Assembly (NCBI RefSeq): GCF_002078175.1
Contig: NZ_MWFK01000001.1
Location: forward strand, 1,550,001 to 1,614,000
Reading direction: 5' to 3'
Origin: Streptomyces sp. M41(2017)
GTDB lineage: Bacteria > Actinomycetota > Actinomycetes > Streptomycetales > Streptomycetaceae
DNA length: 64,000 nt
This document shows, piece by piece, positions 35,743-44,614 of this stretch. The notes below the pieces were generated by a model. It saw nothing but the letters and a program-made list of their open reading frames with translations, was not told where the DNA came from and made no database searches. The position numbers and the translations under genes are program-made. Each line of letters starts with the position of its first letter. Within the stretch, counting starts at the first letter, position 1.

Positions 35743-36645
35743 TCAGGCGACCAGATCGTCCGCGAGCGCCTCCTCACTCTGTGTGCCGCCGCCCGCACGG
35801 TGGGTCCGGATCCACGCCCTCTTCAGATGCAGGTGGACGTCGGACTCCCAGGTGAAGCCCATGCCGCCGTGTACCTGGAGGCAGTCGCGGGCGCCGCGCA
35901 CGGCGGCCTCGTCGGCGAGCAGCCGGGCGGCGGCCACGTCGGTGGGGTCGGCGGTGACGGCGGCGGCGTAGACGGCGGCGCGTGCCAGCTCGACCCGGAC
36001 GAGCATGCCCGCGCACAGGTGCTGGACCGCCTGGAAGGCTCCGATCGGCCGACCGAACTGTTCGCGGGTCCGGGCGTGTTGCACGGCCGTCTCACAGGTC
36101 CGGGCGGCGCTGCCGAGTTGTTCGGCGGCGGTGAGCAGGGAGACGAGGAGGGCGGGGCAGGGGTCCGCGGGCGGCCGGTCCGGGGCGGTGGGCAGCCGGT
36201 GCAGGGGGGTCAGCGGGTCCAGCACGGCCAGGGGTTCGGCGCCGGTGGTGTCCCCGTGGACGACGTCGGCCTCGTCCAGCCATTCGACGAGGCCGGGGCC
36301 GGCGGCCGTGACGACGGTCTCCCCGGTGGCGGCGCCGGGCACGGTGCCCGCGGCGAGGTGGGTGGCGATCAGGGGTCCGGGCAGCAGGACGCGGCCCGCT
36401 TCCTCGAAGGCCAGGACGGCCTCGGGGAGCCCCTGTCCGACACCGCCGGCCGCCTCGGGCAGGCGCAGGGCGAAGAATCCCGCGGCCCCCAGTTCGCGCC
36501 ACAGCGTCCGGTCGAGGACGTCCTCGCCCGCCGTCTCGGCCCGGCCGGCCGCAGCGCGCAGCGCGTCCCGCCCGAACCGGCCCTCCAGCAGTTCCCGTAC
36601 GCCCCGCCGCAAGGCCTTCTGGTCCGGGCCGAGTTGGAAGTCCAT
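35743..36645 (-). CDS. Short acyl-CoA dehydrogenase subunit (FadE28-type, TWESD class)
   Basis: 300 residues, about 80 shorter than usual because the middle beta domain is reduced (residues 110-165). TREQFGRPIGAFQAVQH lies near 192 and QVHGGMGFTWESDVHLHLKRA near 255. Like the protein at 13813 it lacks the C-terminal YGGS/AAGTSQIQ segment. It is encoded 7 bp after the large subunit at 36653 and should form an alpha2beta2 heterotetramer with it, as in steroid side-chain and ring degradation. Confidence 0.83.
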   Translation of the reverse strand: MDFQLGPDQKALRRGVRELLEGRFGRDALRAAAGRAETAGEDVLDRTLWRELGAAGFFALRLPEAAGGVGQGLPEAVLAFEEAGRVLLPGPLIATHLAAGTVPGAATGETVVTAAGPGLVEWLDEADVVHGDTTGAEPLAVLDPLTPLHRLPTAPDRPPADPCPALLVSLLTAAEQLGSAARTCETAVQHARTREQFGRPIGAFQAVQHLCAGMLVRVELARAAVYAAAVTADPTDVAAARLLADEAAVRGARDCLQVHGGMGFTWESDVHLHLKRAWIRTHRAGGGTQSEEALADDLVA

Positions 36646-36652
36646 GGCCGGC

Positions 36653-37807
36653 TCACCTTCCCCGGGGGAGGCCGAGGATCCGCTCGGCCACGATGTTCCG
36701 CTGGATCTGTGAGGTGCCGGCCGCGATGGTGTACGACAGGGACGACAGCCGGTCCAGGGTCCACTCGCGGCCGGCGTCGAGGGACTCGGGGCCGAGTACC
36801 TCGGCGGCGGCGTCGTACAGCTCCTGGCGTGCGTGGGAGTAGCGGAGCTTGAAGACCGAGCCGCCGACGCCGGGCACTCCCCCGGTCCGCTGGGCCTCGC
36901 CGACGTTCCACTGGGTCAGCCGCCACAGCGCGCGGAACTCGGCGTTCAGCCAGCCGAGGCGGCGGCGCAGTACGGCGTCGTCCCAGCGGCCGTTCTTCCG
37001 CGCCTCGCGGGCCACCTCGGCCAACACGCGGCGGCAGGCGACGACTTCGCCGACGAAGGCGGTGCCGCGTTCGTAGGACAGGGTCACCATGGTCACGCGC
37101 CAGCCGTCGTTCTCCGCGCCGACGCGGTGGGTGACCGGGACGCGCACCTCGTCGAGGAAGACCTCCGCGAACTCGGTGGAACCGGCGAGGGTGCGCAGCG
37201 GGCGGACGGTGATGCCCGGCGCGTCCATGGGCATCGCGAGCCAGGTGATCCCGCGGTGCCGGGGCGCGTCGGGGTCGGTGCGCACCAGCAGTTCGCACCA
37301 GTCGGCGACCTCGGCGTGGGAGGTCCAGATCTTCGACCCGCTCACCACGTAGTCGTCGCCGTCCCGCCACGCGCGGGTGCGCAGCGCCGCGAGGTCGGAG
37401 CCGGCGCCCGGCTCGCTGAAGCCCTGGCACCAGACCTCCTCGCCGCGCAGGACGGGCGGCAGCCAGCGGGCCCGCTGTCCTGCGTCCCCCTCGGAGGCGA
37501 TGGTCGGGCCCGCGTGCAGCAGCCCGACGAAGTTGGCGCCGACGTAGGGGGCGCCCGCCTTCTCCGTCTCCTCCAGGTAGATGAGGTGCTGGGTCGGGGT
37601 CGCGCCCTGCCCTCCGGCGTCGACGGGCCAGTGCAGGCCCGCGTACCCCGCGTCGTACAGCCTGCGCTGCCAGCCGAGGTCGTAGGCGCGACGGGCGGGC
37701 CAGTCGCCGGGGGACGGTCTCGGGGGCAGGGCGGGGAGGGCTCCGGCGAGCCAGTCGCGCAGGCGGGCGCGGAACTCCTCCTCCTCGGGCGTGTACGTCA
37801 GGTCCAC
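36653..37807 (-). CDS. Acyl-CoA dehydrogenase large subunit (FadE29-type)
   Basis: 384 residues from a GTG overlapping the amidohydrolase stop by one base (TAGTG). WCQGFSEPGAGSDLAALRT lies near 120-138, KIWTSHAEVADWCELLVR near 155, and the C-terminal TIAAGTSQIQRNIVAERILG carries the region that holds the flavin and catalytic residues. The small subunit gene follows after 7 bp. Together with the amidohydrolase these form a three-gene unit with the operator at 39048. Confidence 0.85.
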   Translation of the reverse strand: MDLTYTPEEEEFRARLRDWLAGALPALPPRPSPGDWPARRAYDLGWQRRLYDAGYAGLHWPVDAGGQGATPTQHLIYLEETEKAGAPYVGANFVGLLHAGPTIASEGDAGQRARWLPPVLRGEEVWCQGFSEPGAGSDLAALRTRAWRDGDDYVVSGSKIWTSHAEVADWCELLVRTDPDAPRHRGITWLAMPMDAPGITVRPLRTLAGSTEFAEVFLDEVRVPVTHRVGAENDGWRVTMVTLSYERGTAFVGEVVACRRVLAEVAREARKNGRWDDAVLRRRLGWLNAEFRALWRLTQWNVGEAQRTGGVPGVGGSVFKLRYSHARQELYDAAAEVLGPESLDAGREWTLDRLSSLSYTIAAGTSQIQRNIVAERILGLPRGR

Positions 37808-38994
37808 TACAGGTCCAGGTCCAGCATGCGGATGGCGTTGCCGCGCATCAGCTTGTGGATCGTCTCGTCGTCGAGGCCCTTCACGTGGTCGAGGGCGACC
37901 TCCTTGGTGTGCGGGAAGGTCGAGTCGACGTGCGGGTAGTCGGTCTCGAAGGTGGCGTTGTCGCGGCCGACGACGTCCAGGGACGCGACGCCGTGCTTGT
38001 CGCGGAAGAAGCAGCAGAAGATCTGCCGGTAGTAGTACGTGGAGGGCGGCTCCGGAATCAGGTCCTTCACGCCGCCCCAGGCGCGGTGCTCGGACCAGAC
38101 GTCGTCGGCGCGCTCCAGGGCGTACGGGATCCAGCCCATCTGGCCTTCGGAGTAGGCGAGTCTGAGGCGCGGGAACTTCACGAGGACGCCGCTGAAGAGG
38201 AAGTCCATCATCGAGGCCATGGCGTTGTTGAAGGACAGCGAGGCCTGGACCGCGGGCGGGGCGTCCGGGGAGGCGGCGGGCATCTGCGAGGACGAGCCGA
38301 TGTGCATGTTCACGACCGTGCCGGTCTCCTGGCAGACCGCGAAGAACGGGTCCCAGTAGCCGGAGTGGATGGACGGCAGGCCCAGATAGGTGGGGATCTC
38401 GGAGAAGGTGACGGCCTTCACGCCGCGGGCCGCGTTGCGGCGGATCTCGGCGACCGCGAGGTCGATGTCCCACAGCGGGATCAGGCACAGCGGGATGAGC
38501 CGGCCGCCGCTGTCGCCGCACCACTCCTCGACCATCCAGTCGTTGTAGGCCCGCACGCAGGCGAGGGCGACCTCCTTGTCGTGGGCCTCGGCGAAGGTCT
38601 GGCCGCAGAACCGCGGGAAGGTGGGGAAGCAGAGGCTGGCCTCGACGTGGTTGAGGTCCATGTCCCGGAGCCGCTCGGCGGGGTCCCAGCAGCCGGGCCG
38701 CATCTCGGCGCGGGTGATGCCCTCCAGCGTCATCTCGTCGCGGTCGAAGCCGACGGCGGCGATGTTGCGTTTGTACGGGAACTTGAGGTCCTCGTAGATC
38801 CACCAGTCGGTCGGCGGTCCCGCCGGGTCCATGGTGATCTGGTACTTGCCGGCGACGTAGGCGAGTTCACCGATGCCGGCCGTGAGCGGCCGCGGTCCGC
38901 GTTCCCGGTACTTCCGCGGCAGCCAGGTCTCGAAGAGGTGCGCGGGCTCGATCACGTGGTCGTCGACGCTGATGATGCGGGGCAGTTCGGTCAT
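37807..38994 (-). CDS. Amidohydrolase-family metal hydrolase/decarboxylase
   Basis: 395 residues from ATG 38994 with GGAGGGG upstream. It has the amidohydrolase_2 TIM-barrel features: SVDDHVIEP at the N-terminus (metal-binding DxH), a central VVNMHIGSS with metal His near 245 and the C-terminal ETDYPHVDST Asp motif. Relatives include ACMSD-type decarboxylases and hydrolases in aromatic or terpenoid breakdown. Here it is the first gene of a unit with a heteromeric acyl-CoA dehydrogenase, so it likely acts on a CoA or cyclic intermediate. Confidence 0.83.
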   Translation of the reverse strand: MTELPRIISVDDHVIEPAHLFETWLPRKYRERGPRPLTAGIGELAYVAGKYQITMDPAGPPTDWWIYEDLKFPYKRNIAAVGFDRDEMTLEGITRAEMRPGCWDPAERLRDMDLNHVEASLCFPTFPRFCGQTFAEAHDKEVALACVRAYNDWMVEEWCGDSGGRLIPLCLIPLWDIDLAVAEIRRNAARGVKAVTFSEIPTYLGLPSIHSGYWDPFFAVCQETGTVVNMHIGSSSQMPAASPDAPPAVQASLSFNNAMASMMDFLFSGVLVKFPRLRLAYSEGQMGWIPYALERADDVWSEHRAWGGVKDLIPEPPSTYYYRQIFCCFFRDKHGVASLDVVGRDNATFETDYPHVDSTFPHTKEVALDHVKGLDDETIHKLMRGNAIRMLDLDL

Positions 38995-39047
38995 GGTCCC
39001 CTCCGCCTGGCGTACGGGTTCGTCCGCGGGTCTCCCCACCGACATAT

Positions 39048-39062
39048 CTGATGGGTCGTCAG
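39048..39062. promoter_or_regulatory. CTGAC-N5-GTCAG operator (copy 11)
   Basis: CTGATGGGTCGTCAG within ATAT and ATCG flanks, 53 bp upstream of the amidohydrolase start. Confidence 0.72.
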
Positions 39063-39136
39063 ATCGCTGTCCACAAGCAGGCTAGCCCCGCGCCTATGGA
39101 CCGACAAGGCGGTGAGCCCTACGCTCTGCGCACGAT

Positions 39137-39151
39137 CTGACTGACCGTCAG
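39137..39151. promoter_or_regulatory. CTGAC-N5-GTCAG operator (copy 12)
   Basis: CTGACTGACCGTCAG, identical over all 15 bp to copy 1 at 4980 although 34 kb away; 51 bp before the ligase start. Confidence 0.77.
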
Positions 39152-39202
39152 CTCCGGCCCGTGCGACACGGACGCCGTGGCGAACGCCCCCGGGGGGTCG
39201 AA

Positions 39203-40735
39203 GTGAACGACACCGCACACGCCCTGAGTTCCGCCCGCACGCTGTGGGAACTGGTCGAGCGCCGCGCCCGGCTCACGCCCGACCGGCCCGTCCTGCTCCA
39301 GGGCGACCGCTCGCTGACCTTCGGCGCGCTGCGCGAGCGTTCCGAGCGGGTGGCGGCCGGCCTGTACGAGCGGGGCGTGCGCCCCGGCACGGTCGTCGCC
39401 TGGCAGCTGCCCACCCGGATCGAGACCGCCCTGCTGTCCTTCGCGCTGGCCCGCGTCGGCGCGGTGCAGACTCCGGTGATCCCCTTCTACCGGGACCGCG
39501 AGGTGGGCTTCGCGCTGCGCGAGTCGAAGGCGGCCCACTTCGCCGTGCCGGGCGAGTGGCGCGGCTTCGACCACACGGCGATGGCGCACCGGCTCGGCGC
39601 GCGGGACGTCTTCGAGGCGTACGACGACCTGCCCGACGGCGACCCCGCCGTGCTGCCCCCGCCGCCCTCCGACGGCACCACCGTCCGCTGGATCTACTGG
39701 ACCTCGGGCACCACCTCGGACCCCAAGGGCGTGCTGCACACCGACCGTTCCCTGATCGCGGGCGGTTCCTGCCTCGCGCACGCCCTGCGCCTCTCCGCCG
39801 ACGACGTGGGCTCGATGGCCTTCCCGTACGCGCACATCGCCGGTCCCGACTACACGGTGATGCTGCTGCTGTACGGCTTCCCCGCCGTGATGTTCGAGCA
39901 CTTCGCGCTGCCCGCGGCACTGGAGGAGTACCGCAGGCACGGCGTGACGGTGGCGGGCGGGTCGACCGCCTTCTACGCGATGTTCCTCGCCGAGCAGCGC
40001 AAACACCCCGGCGGGCCGGTGCTGCCCGCGCTGCGGCTGCTCGCCGGAGGCGGGGCGCCGAAACCGCCCGAGGTGTACCACGCGGTCGTCCGGGAGATGG
40101 GCGTGCAGCTCACCCACGGATACGGGATGACCGAGGTCCCGATGATCACGATGGGCGCGCCGGACGACACCGCGGAGAACCTCGCGACCACGGAGGGCCG
40201 GCCGCCGGACGGCATGGAGATACGGATCGTGGACGCGGCGGGCGCGTCCCGGCCGGCCGGCGTCGACGGGGACGTGCGGCTGCGGGGCGAGGCGGTGTGC
40301 CGGGGCTATCTGGACCCGGCGCAGACGGCGGAGGCCTTCGACGCGGACGGGTTCCTGGTCACCGGGGACGTCGGGCATCTGACGGAGAGCGGGCATCTGG
40401 TGCTCACCGGGCGGGTGAAGGACATCATCATCCGCAAGGGCGAGAACATCTCCGCGAAGGAGATCGAGGACCTGCTGCACCGGCATCCGGCCGTCGGGGA
40501 CGTCGCGGTGATCGGCCTGCCCGACGCCGAGCGCGGGGAGCGGGTCTGCGCGGTGGTCGAACAGCCGCCGGGGTCACCGGGGTTGACGCTGGCCGCGGTG
40601 ACCTCGTATCTGCGCGGCGAGGGGCTCTCCGTGCACAAGCTGCCGGAACAGCTGGAGGTGGTCGAGGCCCTGCCGCGCAACGAGACGCTGCGCAAGGTGC
40701 TCAAGTACCGGCTCAGGGAGCGGTTCTCGGCGTGA
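39203..40735 (+). CDS. AMP-forming acyl-CoA ligase (cyclohexanecarboxylate-CoA ligase-like)
   Basis: 510 residues from GTG 39203, preceded by GGGGGG. The P-loop YWTSGTTSDPKGVLH lies near residue 164-178, the HGYGMTEVPM motif near 310, RVKDIIIRKGENISAKEIED near 410, and the C-terminal LPRNETLRKVLKYRL carries the adenylation Lys. The sequence resembles alicyclic acid ligases such as AliA and the FadD17/19 group rather than medium-chain enzymes; this is a family-level judgement. It is divergent from the amidohydrolase unit, and operator copy 12 precedes it. Confidence 0.84.
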   Translation: MNDTAHALSSARTLWELVERRARLTPDRPVLLQGDRSLTFGALRERSERVAAGLYERGVRPGTVVAWQLPTRIETALLSFALARVGAVQTPVIPFYRDREVGFALRESKAAHFAVPGEWRGFDHTAMAHRLGARDVFEAYDDLPDGDPAVLPPPPSDGTTVRWIYWTSGTTSDPKGVLHTDRSLIAGGSCLAHALRLSADDVGSMAFPYAHIAGPDYTVMLLLYGFPAVMFEHFALPAALEEYRRHGVTVAGGSTAFYAMFLAEQRKHPGGPVLPALRLLAGGGAPKPPEVYHAVVREMGVQLTHGYGMTEVPMITMGAPDDTAENLATTEGRPPDGMEIRIVDAAGASRPAGVDGDVRLRGEAVCRGYLDPAQTAEAFDADGFLVTGDVGHLTESGHLVLTGRVKDIIIRKGENISAKEIEDLLHRHPAVGDVAVIGLPDAERGERVCAVVEQPPGSPGLTLAAVTSYLRGEGLSVHKLPEQLEVVEALPRNETLRKVLKYRLRERFSA

Positions 40736-40840
40736 GGAGGCGGCCGGGACCCCGTCGTCCGGGCCGTCCCGTGCGGGCGGGTGCGGCGCCGCGCGGCCGG
40801 GCCGCCGCGCGGGTGCCGTGGACTCCGTGGGCGCGGCGGA

Positions 40841-41353
40841 CTACTCGGGCACCGTGAAGTAGCGGGCGAACGCGGCGACGACCTCGGTCTCGCCGATCCG
40901 TCCGTCGGTGTCGGCGTCGAGGGCGGTGGCCGCCGCCGCGGCGGTGTCCTCGTCCGCGCCGAGGGCCACGAGGACGCGCCGGGTCTCGTCGAGCGTGGCC
41001 GTGCCGTCCCCGTCGGTGTCCGCCACCGCGAGGGCCGCGTGCAGGAAGGGGCGGGCGATCTCGGCGAACCGCTCGGGGTTGTCCCGCAGCCGCTTCACCG
41101 CGCCGCTCACGAACTCCTCGCGGGTGATGCGCTGGTCGCCGTCCCGGTCCGCTATGCCGGCCATGCCCTGCCAGAACGCCTCGGCGCCGATGTAGAGGGC
41201 CTGGCCCTTGTCCGACCGGGCCGCCGTACCGAACGCGGAGAGCACGGCCTTGGCCGCGGCGTTGAAGTCCTCCCGGTCGATGTAGCCGTTGCCGTCCTGG
41301 TCGAATCCGGCGAACCGGGCGGCAATCCTGTGTTCGTACTCGCTGCTGACCAT
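40841..41353 (-). CDS. EF-hand calcium-binding protein (CalD-like)
   Basis: 170 residues with four EF-hand loops: DQDGNGYIDREDF near 20, DRDGDQRITREEF near 70, DTDGDGTATLDE near 115 and DADTDGRIGETE near 148. The last loop is weaker. It is an acidic cytosolic protein of the sarcoplasmic calcium-binding type known in Streptomyces as a calcium buffer or sensor. The ATG at 41353 (MVSSEYEHR) is preferred over an upstream one. No obvious partner nearby. Confidence 0.9.
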   Translation of the reverse strand: MVSSEYEHRIAARFAGFDQDGNGYIDREDFNAAAKAVLSAFGTAARSDKGQALYIGAEAFWQGMAGIADRDGDQRITREEFVSGAVKRLRDNPERFAEIARPFLHAALAVADTDGDGTATLDETRRVLVALGADEDTAAAAATALDADTDGRIGETEVVAAFARYFTVPE

Positions 41354-41580
41354 GGTGTGTTCGGACCGCCTCACTGCTCAGCCGGCCGTGGCCGGACTGC
41401 GGTTCATCTGGCACGGAGCGTACGACGCGCGGGCCGCGGCGGGAGGCGAAAACGACGGTTGTGCCAAGACCGCGGGAATTCCGGGACAACGGTGTGGCAC
41501 TGCGTCGCGCGGTGCGCCGGGGACGTCACGGTGGGCGACGCCCGGGACGCGACGGTGACGGAGCGCACCCGCCGCGGTGT

Positions 41581-42042
41581 TCAGGCGGACAGCGGGCGGG
41601 ACTCCTCGTCGAGCGCCTCGTCGACGTCCGGGTACACGTCGAAGAGGCGGCGCACGCCGAGCGCCGCGAGGACGCGGTTGACGTGGGAGCCCTCCACCGC
41701 GCCCTGGGCGGGCAGGATCAGCCGCAGCCGGCCCTGGCAGGACCGCATCAGACGGCGCGTGGCGATCAGGACGCCGACACCGCTGGAGTCGCAGAACAGG
41801 ACCTCGGAGAGGTCCAGGACGATGCTGTGCCGCCCCTCCGCCACCACGTCGTGCACGCCCTGGCGCAGCACGGGCGCCGTCACGAGGTCGAGCTCGCCCG
41901 ACACCCGCAGCACGGCCCAGTCGCCCACGTCGCGGCTCACCGCGTTCAGGCCGTCCGCGCGGCCCGTACCCGCTCTGCCGCGCGCGCCGCCCTCGCTGTC
42001 GGTCACGTCGGTCACCTCGGTCACCTTGAGCGTCACCGCCAC
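41581..42042 (-). CDS. STAS-domain anti-sigma factor antagonist
   Basis: 153 residues. After a 35-residue linker the STAS fold begins with GDWAVLRVSGELDLVTAP; the phosphorylation-site region is VLFCDSSGVGVLIATRR near 85-100. Such proteins free a sigma factor by binding its HATPase anti-sigma when unphosphorylated. It is divergent from the sigma factor gene at 42489, a likely functional link. The C-terminal half is Asp/Glu-rich and ends VDEALDEESRPLSA. Confidence 0.85.
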   Translation of the reverse strand: MAVTLKVTEVTDVTDSEGGARGRAGTGRADGLNAVSRDVGDWAVLRVSGELDLVTAPVLRQGVHDVVAEGRHSIVLDLSEVLFCDSSGVGVLIATRRLMRSCQGRLRLILPAQGAVEGSHVNRVLAALGVRRLFDVYPDVDEALDEESRPLSA

Positions 42043-42488
42043 GCCTCTCGCTCGCCTCGTCCCGCAGAAACGGAAGCCGTCCGTACGCTTCCTTCCAGCG
42101 CGGCTGCCCAGCCCTCATGACGCGAAACACCGATTCATGGTTGCGTGAATCGGCCTTCCATCAAACACGGATCCCGCTCGGAAGAAACGCCGGTCTACGG
42201 TCGAAAATGCTCGACGAGGGGCCTGTTTCGGTCGTGTACGGACTCATACGGTCATGCCCGGGGGTGGAAGCGGCGCGCTTCTACCATCCGTGGCCGGTTC
42301 GGGGGCGCACATTGACGCAAAGGGGCGTGCGCTGTCGGACGTGCCGACTACATTCAGGACAGCAGGAGCGCACACGCTGGAAGGCGGACCGCATGGCTGC
42401 CCGGCGAATGGGGACACGTCCGTACACAGGCCGGTCGCACGGACAGGCGCCGCGCACGACAGCGCACGACGAGGGGTCAGGGGGCCGC
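42043..42488. promoter_or_regulatory. Divergent promoter region of STAS and sigma factor genes
   Basis: 446 bp without a gene. It holds an inverted repeat CCGATTCA (42130-42137) and TGAATCGG (42146-42153) with an 8-bp spacer, a possible operator about 90 bp upstream of the STAS gene. TACATT (42349-42354) could be the -10 for the sigma factor gene. Confidence 0.45.
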
Positions 42489-43070
42489 ATGACCAAGCAG
42501 GACGCACCGCCCCGCTGGGACCGCAAGATGCAGCAGCGGCTGGCCCGCGGGGAGGCGGCCGCGCTCGGCGAGTTCTACGACCGGTTCGCCTCGCTCGTGC
42601 ACGGCCTCGCCCACCGCGTGCTCGGCGACGAGCGGGCCGCCGACGGGATCACCCGCGAGGTCTTCACCCACGTCTGGGAGAACCCCGACGCGTACGACCC
42701 CAGGCAGGGGCCGCTGCGCTCCTGGGTGGCCGGTCTGACCCACCGCCTGGCCGTGCAGCGGCTGCGCGCCACCGAGACCGCGGCCCTCGCGCAGGGCGGC
42801 CACGGCACGGCCGAGGAGCTGGAGCGCAAGGTCCGCAGCGCCTCCGTCGCGGCCCGCGCGGACTACATCGTCACCTCCATGCCGGCCCCGCTCCGGGCCG
42901 CGCTGGACCTCGCCTACCTCCAGCGGCGGGACTACCGCCAGGCGGCGGCCGACCTCGGCGTGACCGAGGACGAGGCCCGCCGCCGGCTCCGGCTGGGCCT
43001 CCAGCTGCTGTCCACCGCCCACGACGCGGGACCCACCGGGCCGCCGTCGCCGTACGGGGGTGCGCGGTGA
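42489..43070 (+). CDS. ECF-like RNA polymerase sigma factor
   Basis: 193 residues. Region 2 is FYDRFASLVHGLAHRVLGDERAA with VFTHVWENPDAYDP near 60, and region 4 is LRAALDLAYLQRRDYRQAA with LGVTEDEARRRLRLGLQLL near 160. It starts at ATG 42489 with an AGGGGG run upstream. The stop overlaps the GTG of the anti-sigma gene (GTGA), so the pair is translationally coupled. Confidence 0.88.
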   Translation: MTKQDAPPRWDRKMQQRLARGEAAALGEFYDRFASLVHGLAHRVLGDERAADGITREVFTHVWENPDAYDPRQGPLRSWVAGLTHRLAVQRLRATETAALAQGGHGTAEELERKVRSASVAARADYIVTSMPAPLRAALDLAYLQRRDYRQAAADLGVTEDEARRRLRLGLQLLSTAHDAGPTGPPSPYGGAR

Positions 43071-44446
43071 GCGGAGAGGCGGACCGCTCCGGGCCGCTCG
43101 GCCACGGTGACGGACCCGACGGCCCGGACGGCGACGGACGCCACCGGGAGCACCGGGATCCGGAGAAGCCGGAGGAGTACCCGGCGTATCCGGAGCACCC
43201 CGGGCACCCCGAGGCGGGGATACCCCTGCCGCGTTCCTCCGTGGAGGACACCGGACTGCCGCTGCCCGAAGCGGCTGCGGCGTCCCTCGCCGTGCCCGGC
43301 CCCGCGCCGCTCGTCCTGGAGCACCGTGTCCTGAAGTCGCTGCTCGGCGCGTGGGCGCTGGCCGCCTGCTCGGCGGACGAGACGACCGCCGTCGAGGAGC
43401 ACCTCGGGGAGTGCGGTGCGTGCGCGGACGAGGCGCTGCGGCTGCGCGGGGCGGTCGGCCTGCTGCACCCGGCGGAGAGCCTCGACCTGGACCCGACGCT
43501 GCGCACCCGGGTCCTCGCGGGCTGCCTCGACCGGCGGCCGCCGCGTATCCCGGTCCCCGAGTGGGCCGCTCCCTACGACGCGGAGAGCGCCCGGCTCGAC
43601 GCGCTGCTGCAGGACATCGGCGGCGCCGAGTGGCACGCCCCGGTGCGGCTGCACTGGTTCGACGGCGACGCTCCCACCAGCCGCCGTACGACGGTGGCGG
43701 GCGTCATCGCCCATCTGCTGAGCGTCGACGGCCTCGTGGCCGTCGCGCTGGGCCTGGACGACCCGCTCGGCGACGCGGGCGCGCCCGGGCAGACCCCGCA
43801 GGGGCGTACCGAGACGTACTGGCGCGCCTCGCACTTCCCGCCCACCCGGTCGGTGCGCGGGCCCTGGCGGGCGCAGAGCCACGACATCGTGCGGACGGTC
43901 TCGTTCGTGGACGGCGGCGGCTCCTCCCGCTCGGGCAAGGACGGTTCCGGCGGCCTGACCGTGCCGTACGGCGAGTTCGAACTGCCGCTGAGCGACTCGC
44001 TGCTGGACCGGGCCTTCGAGTGCTGGGTGCACGCCTGGGACATCGCGGAGGCGGTGGACTACCCGTACGAGCCGCCCGCCGCCCGGCATCTCCACCGGAT
44101 GATCGACCTGGCCGCGCGGATGCTGCCCGGTTCGCTGGCCGAGCGGCGCAGGGCGGGGCTCTCGGCCCCGCCGGTACGGCATCTGGTCGCCGCGGGCACC
44201 GGGGGCCGCAGTCTGCGCCTGGAGATCGAGGGGTCCGGGGGCGGCGAGTGGCTGATCCCGCTGGACTCCCCGGGCGCCGTCGGGTCCGCCGAGCACGCGG
44301 TGGCCCATGTCGCCCTGGACGGCGTGGAGTTCTGCCGGCTCGCGGCGGGCCATGTATCCCCGGAGGAGGCGGCCGCAGGACAGGACGGCGACCGTGAGGC
44401 CATCAGGGACGTCCTGTTCGCGGCGGCGTCACTGAGCCGGATGTGA
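43067..44446 (+). CDS. Zinc-finger anti-sigma factor fused to an MDMPI-type domain
   Basis: 459 residues. Residues 1-70 are Asp/Pro/His-rich linker. Residues 90-135 contain a ZAS-like zinc finger (HLGECGACADE: His-x3-Cys-x2-Cys). Residues 185-455 are a mycothiol-dependent maleylpyruvate isomerase (DinB-like) domain: LDALLQDIGGAEWHAPVRLH, TVAGVIAHLLSVDGLVAVAL, and FECWVHAWDIAEAVDY with the usual metal His. This fusion suggests that the sigma factor responds to thiol or electrophile status, an inference. No transmembrane helix is present, so it is cytosolic. Confidence 0.83.
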   Translation: MSGEADRSGPLGHGDGPDGPDGDGRHREHRDPEKPEEYPAYPEHPGHPEAGIPLPRSSVEDTGLPLPEAAAASLAVPGPAPLVLEHRVLKSLLGAWALAACSADETTAVEEHLGECGACADEALRLRGAVGLLHPAESLDLDPTLRTRVLAGCLDRRPPRIPVPEWAAPYDAESARLDALLQDIGGAEWHAPVRLHWFDGDAPTSRRTTVAGVIAHLLSVDGLVAVALGLDDPLGDAGAPGQTPQGRTETYWRASHFPPTRSVRGPWRAQSHDIVRTVSFVDGGGSSRSGKDGSGGLTVPYGEFELPLSDSLLDRAFECWVHAWDIAEAVDYPYEPPAARHLHRMIDLAARMLPGSLAERRRAGLSAPPVRHLVAAGTGGRSLRLEIEGSGGGEWLIPLDSPGAVGSAEHAVAHVALDGVEFCRLAAGHVSPEEAAAGQDGDREAIRDVLFAAASLSRM

Positions 44447-44614
44447 CCGCGCCCGAACCGCCCGCGCCGCGACGGCCCGTACGCGCCTGAGCACGCGTGC
44501 GGGCGGGGCCGGTGTCCCCGGCCGGTCGCACAGCCCTGACCTCTGCGCCCCTGCCGGCTGCGCCCATGACCCGCCGGCCACCGGACCGGCGCCCGAAGGG
44601 GCTCGTCCGCCGGG

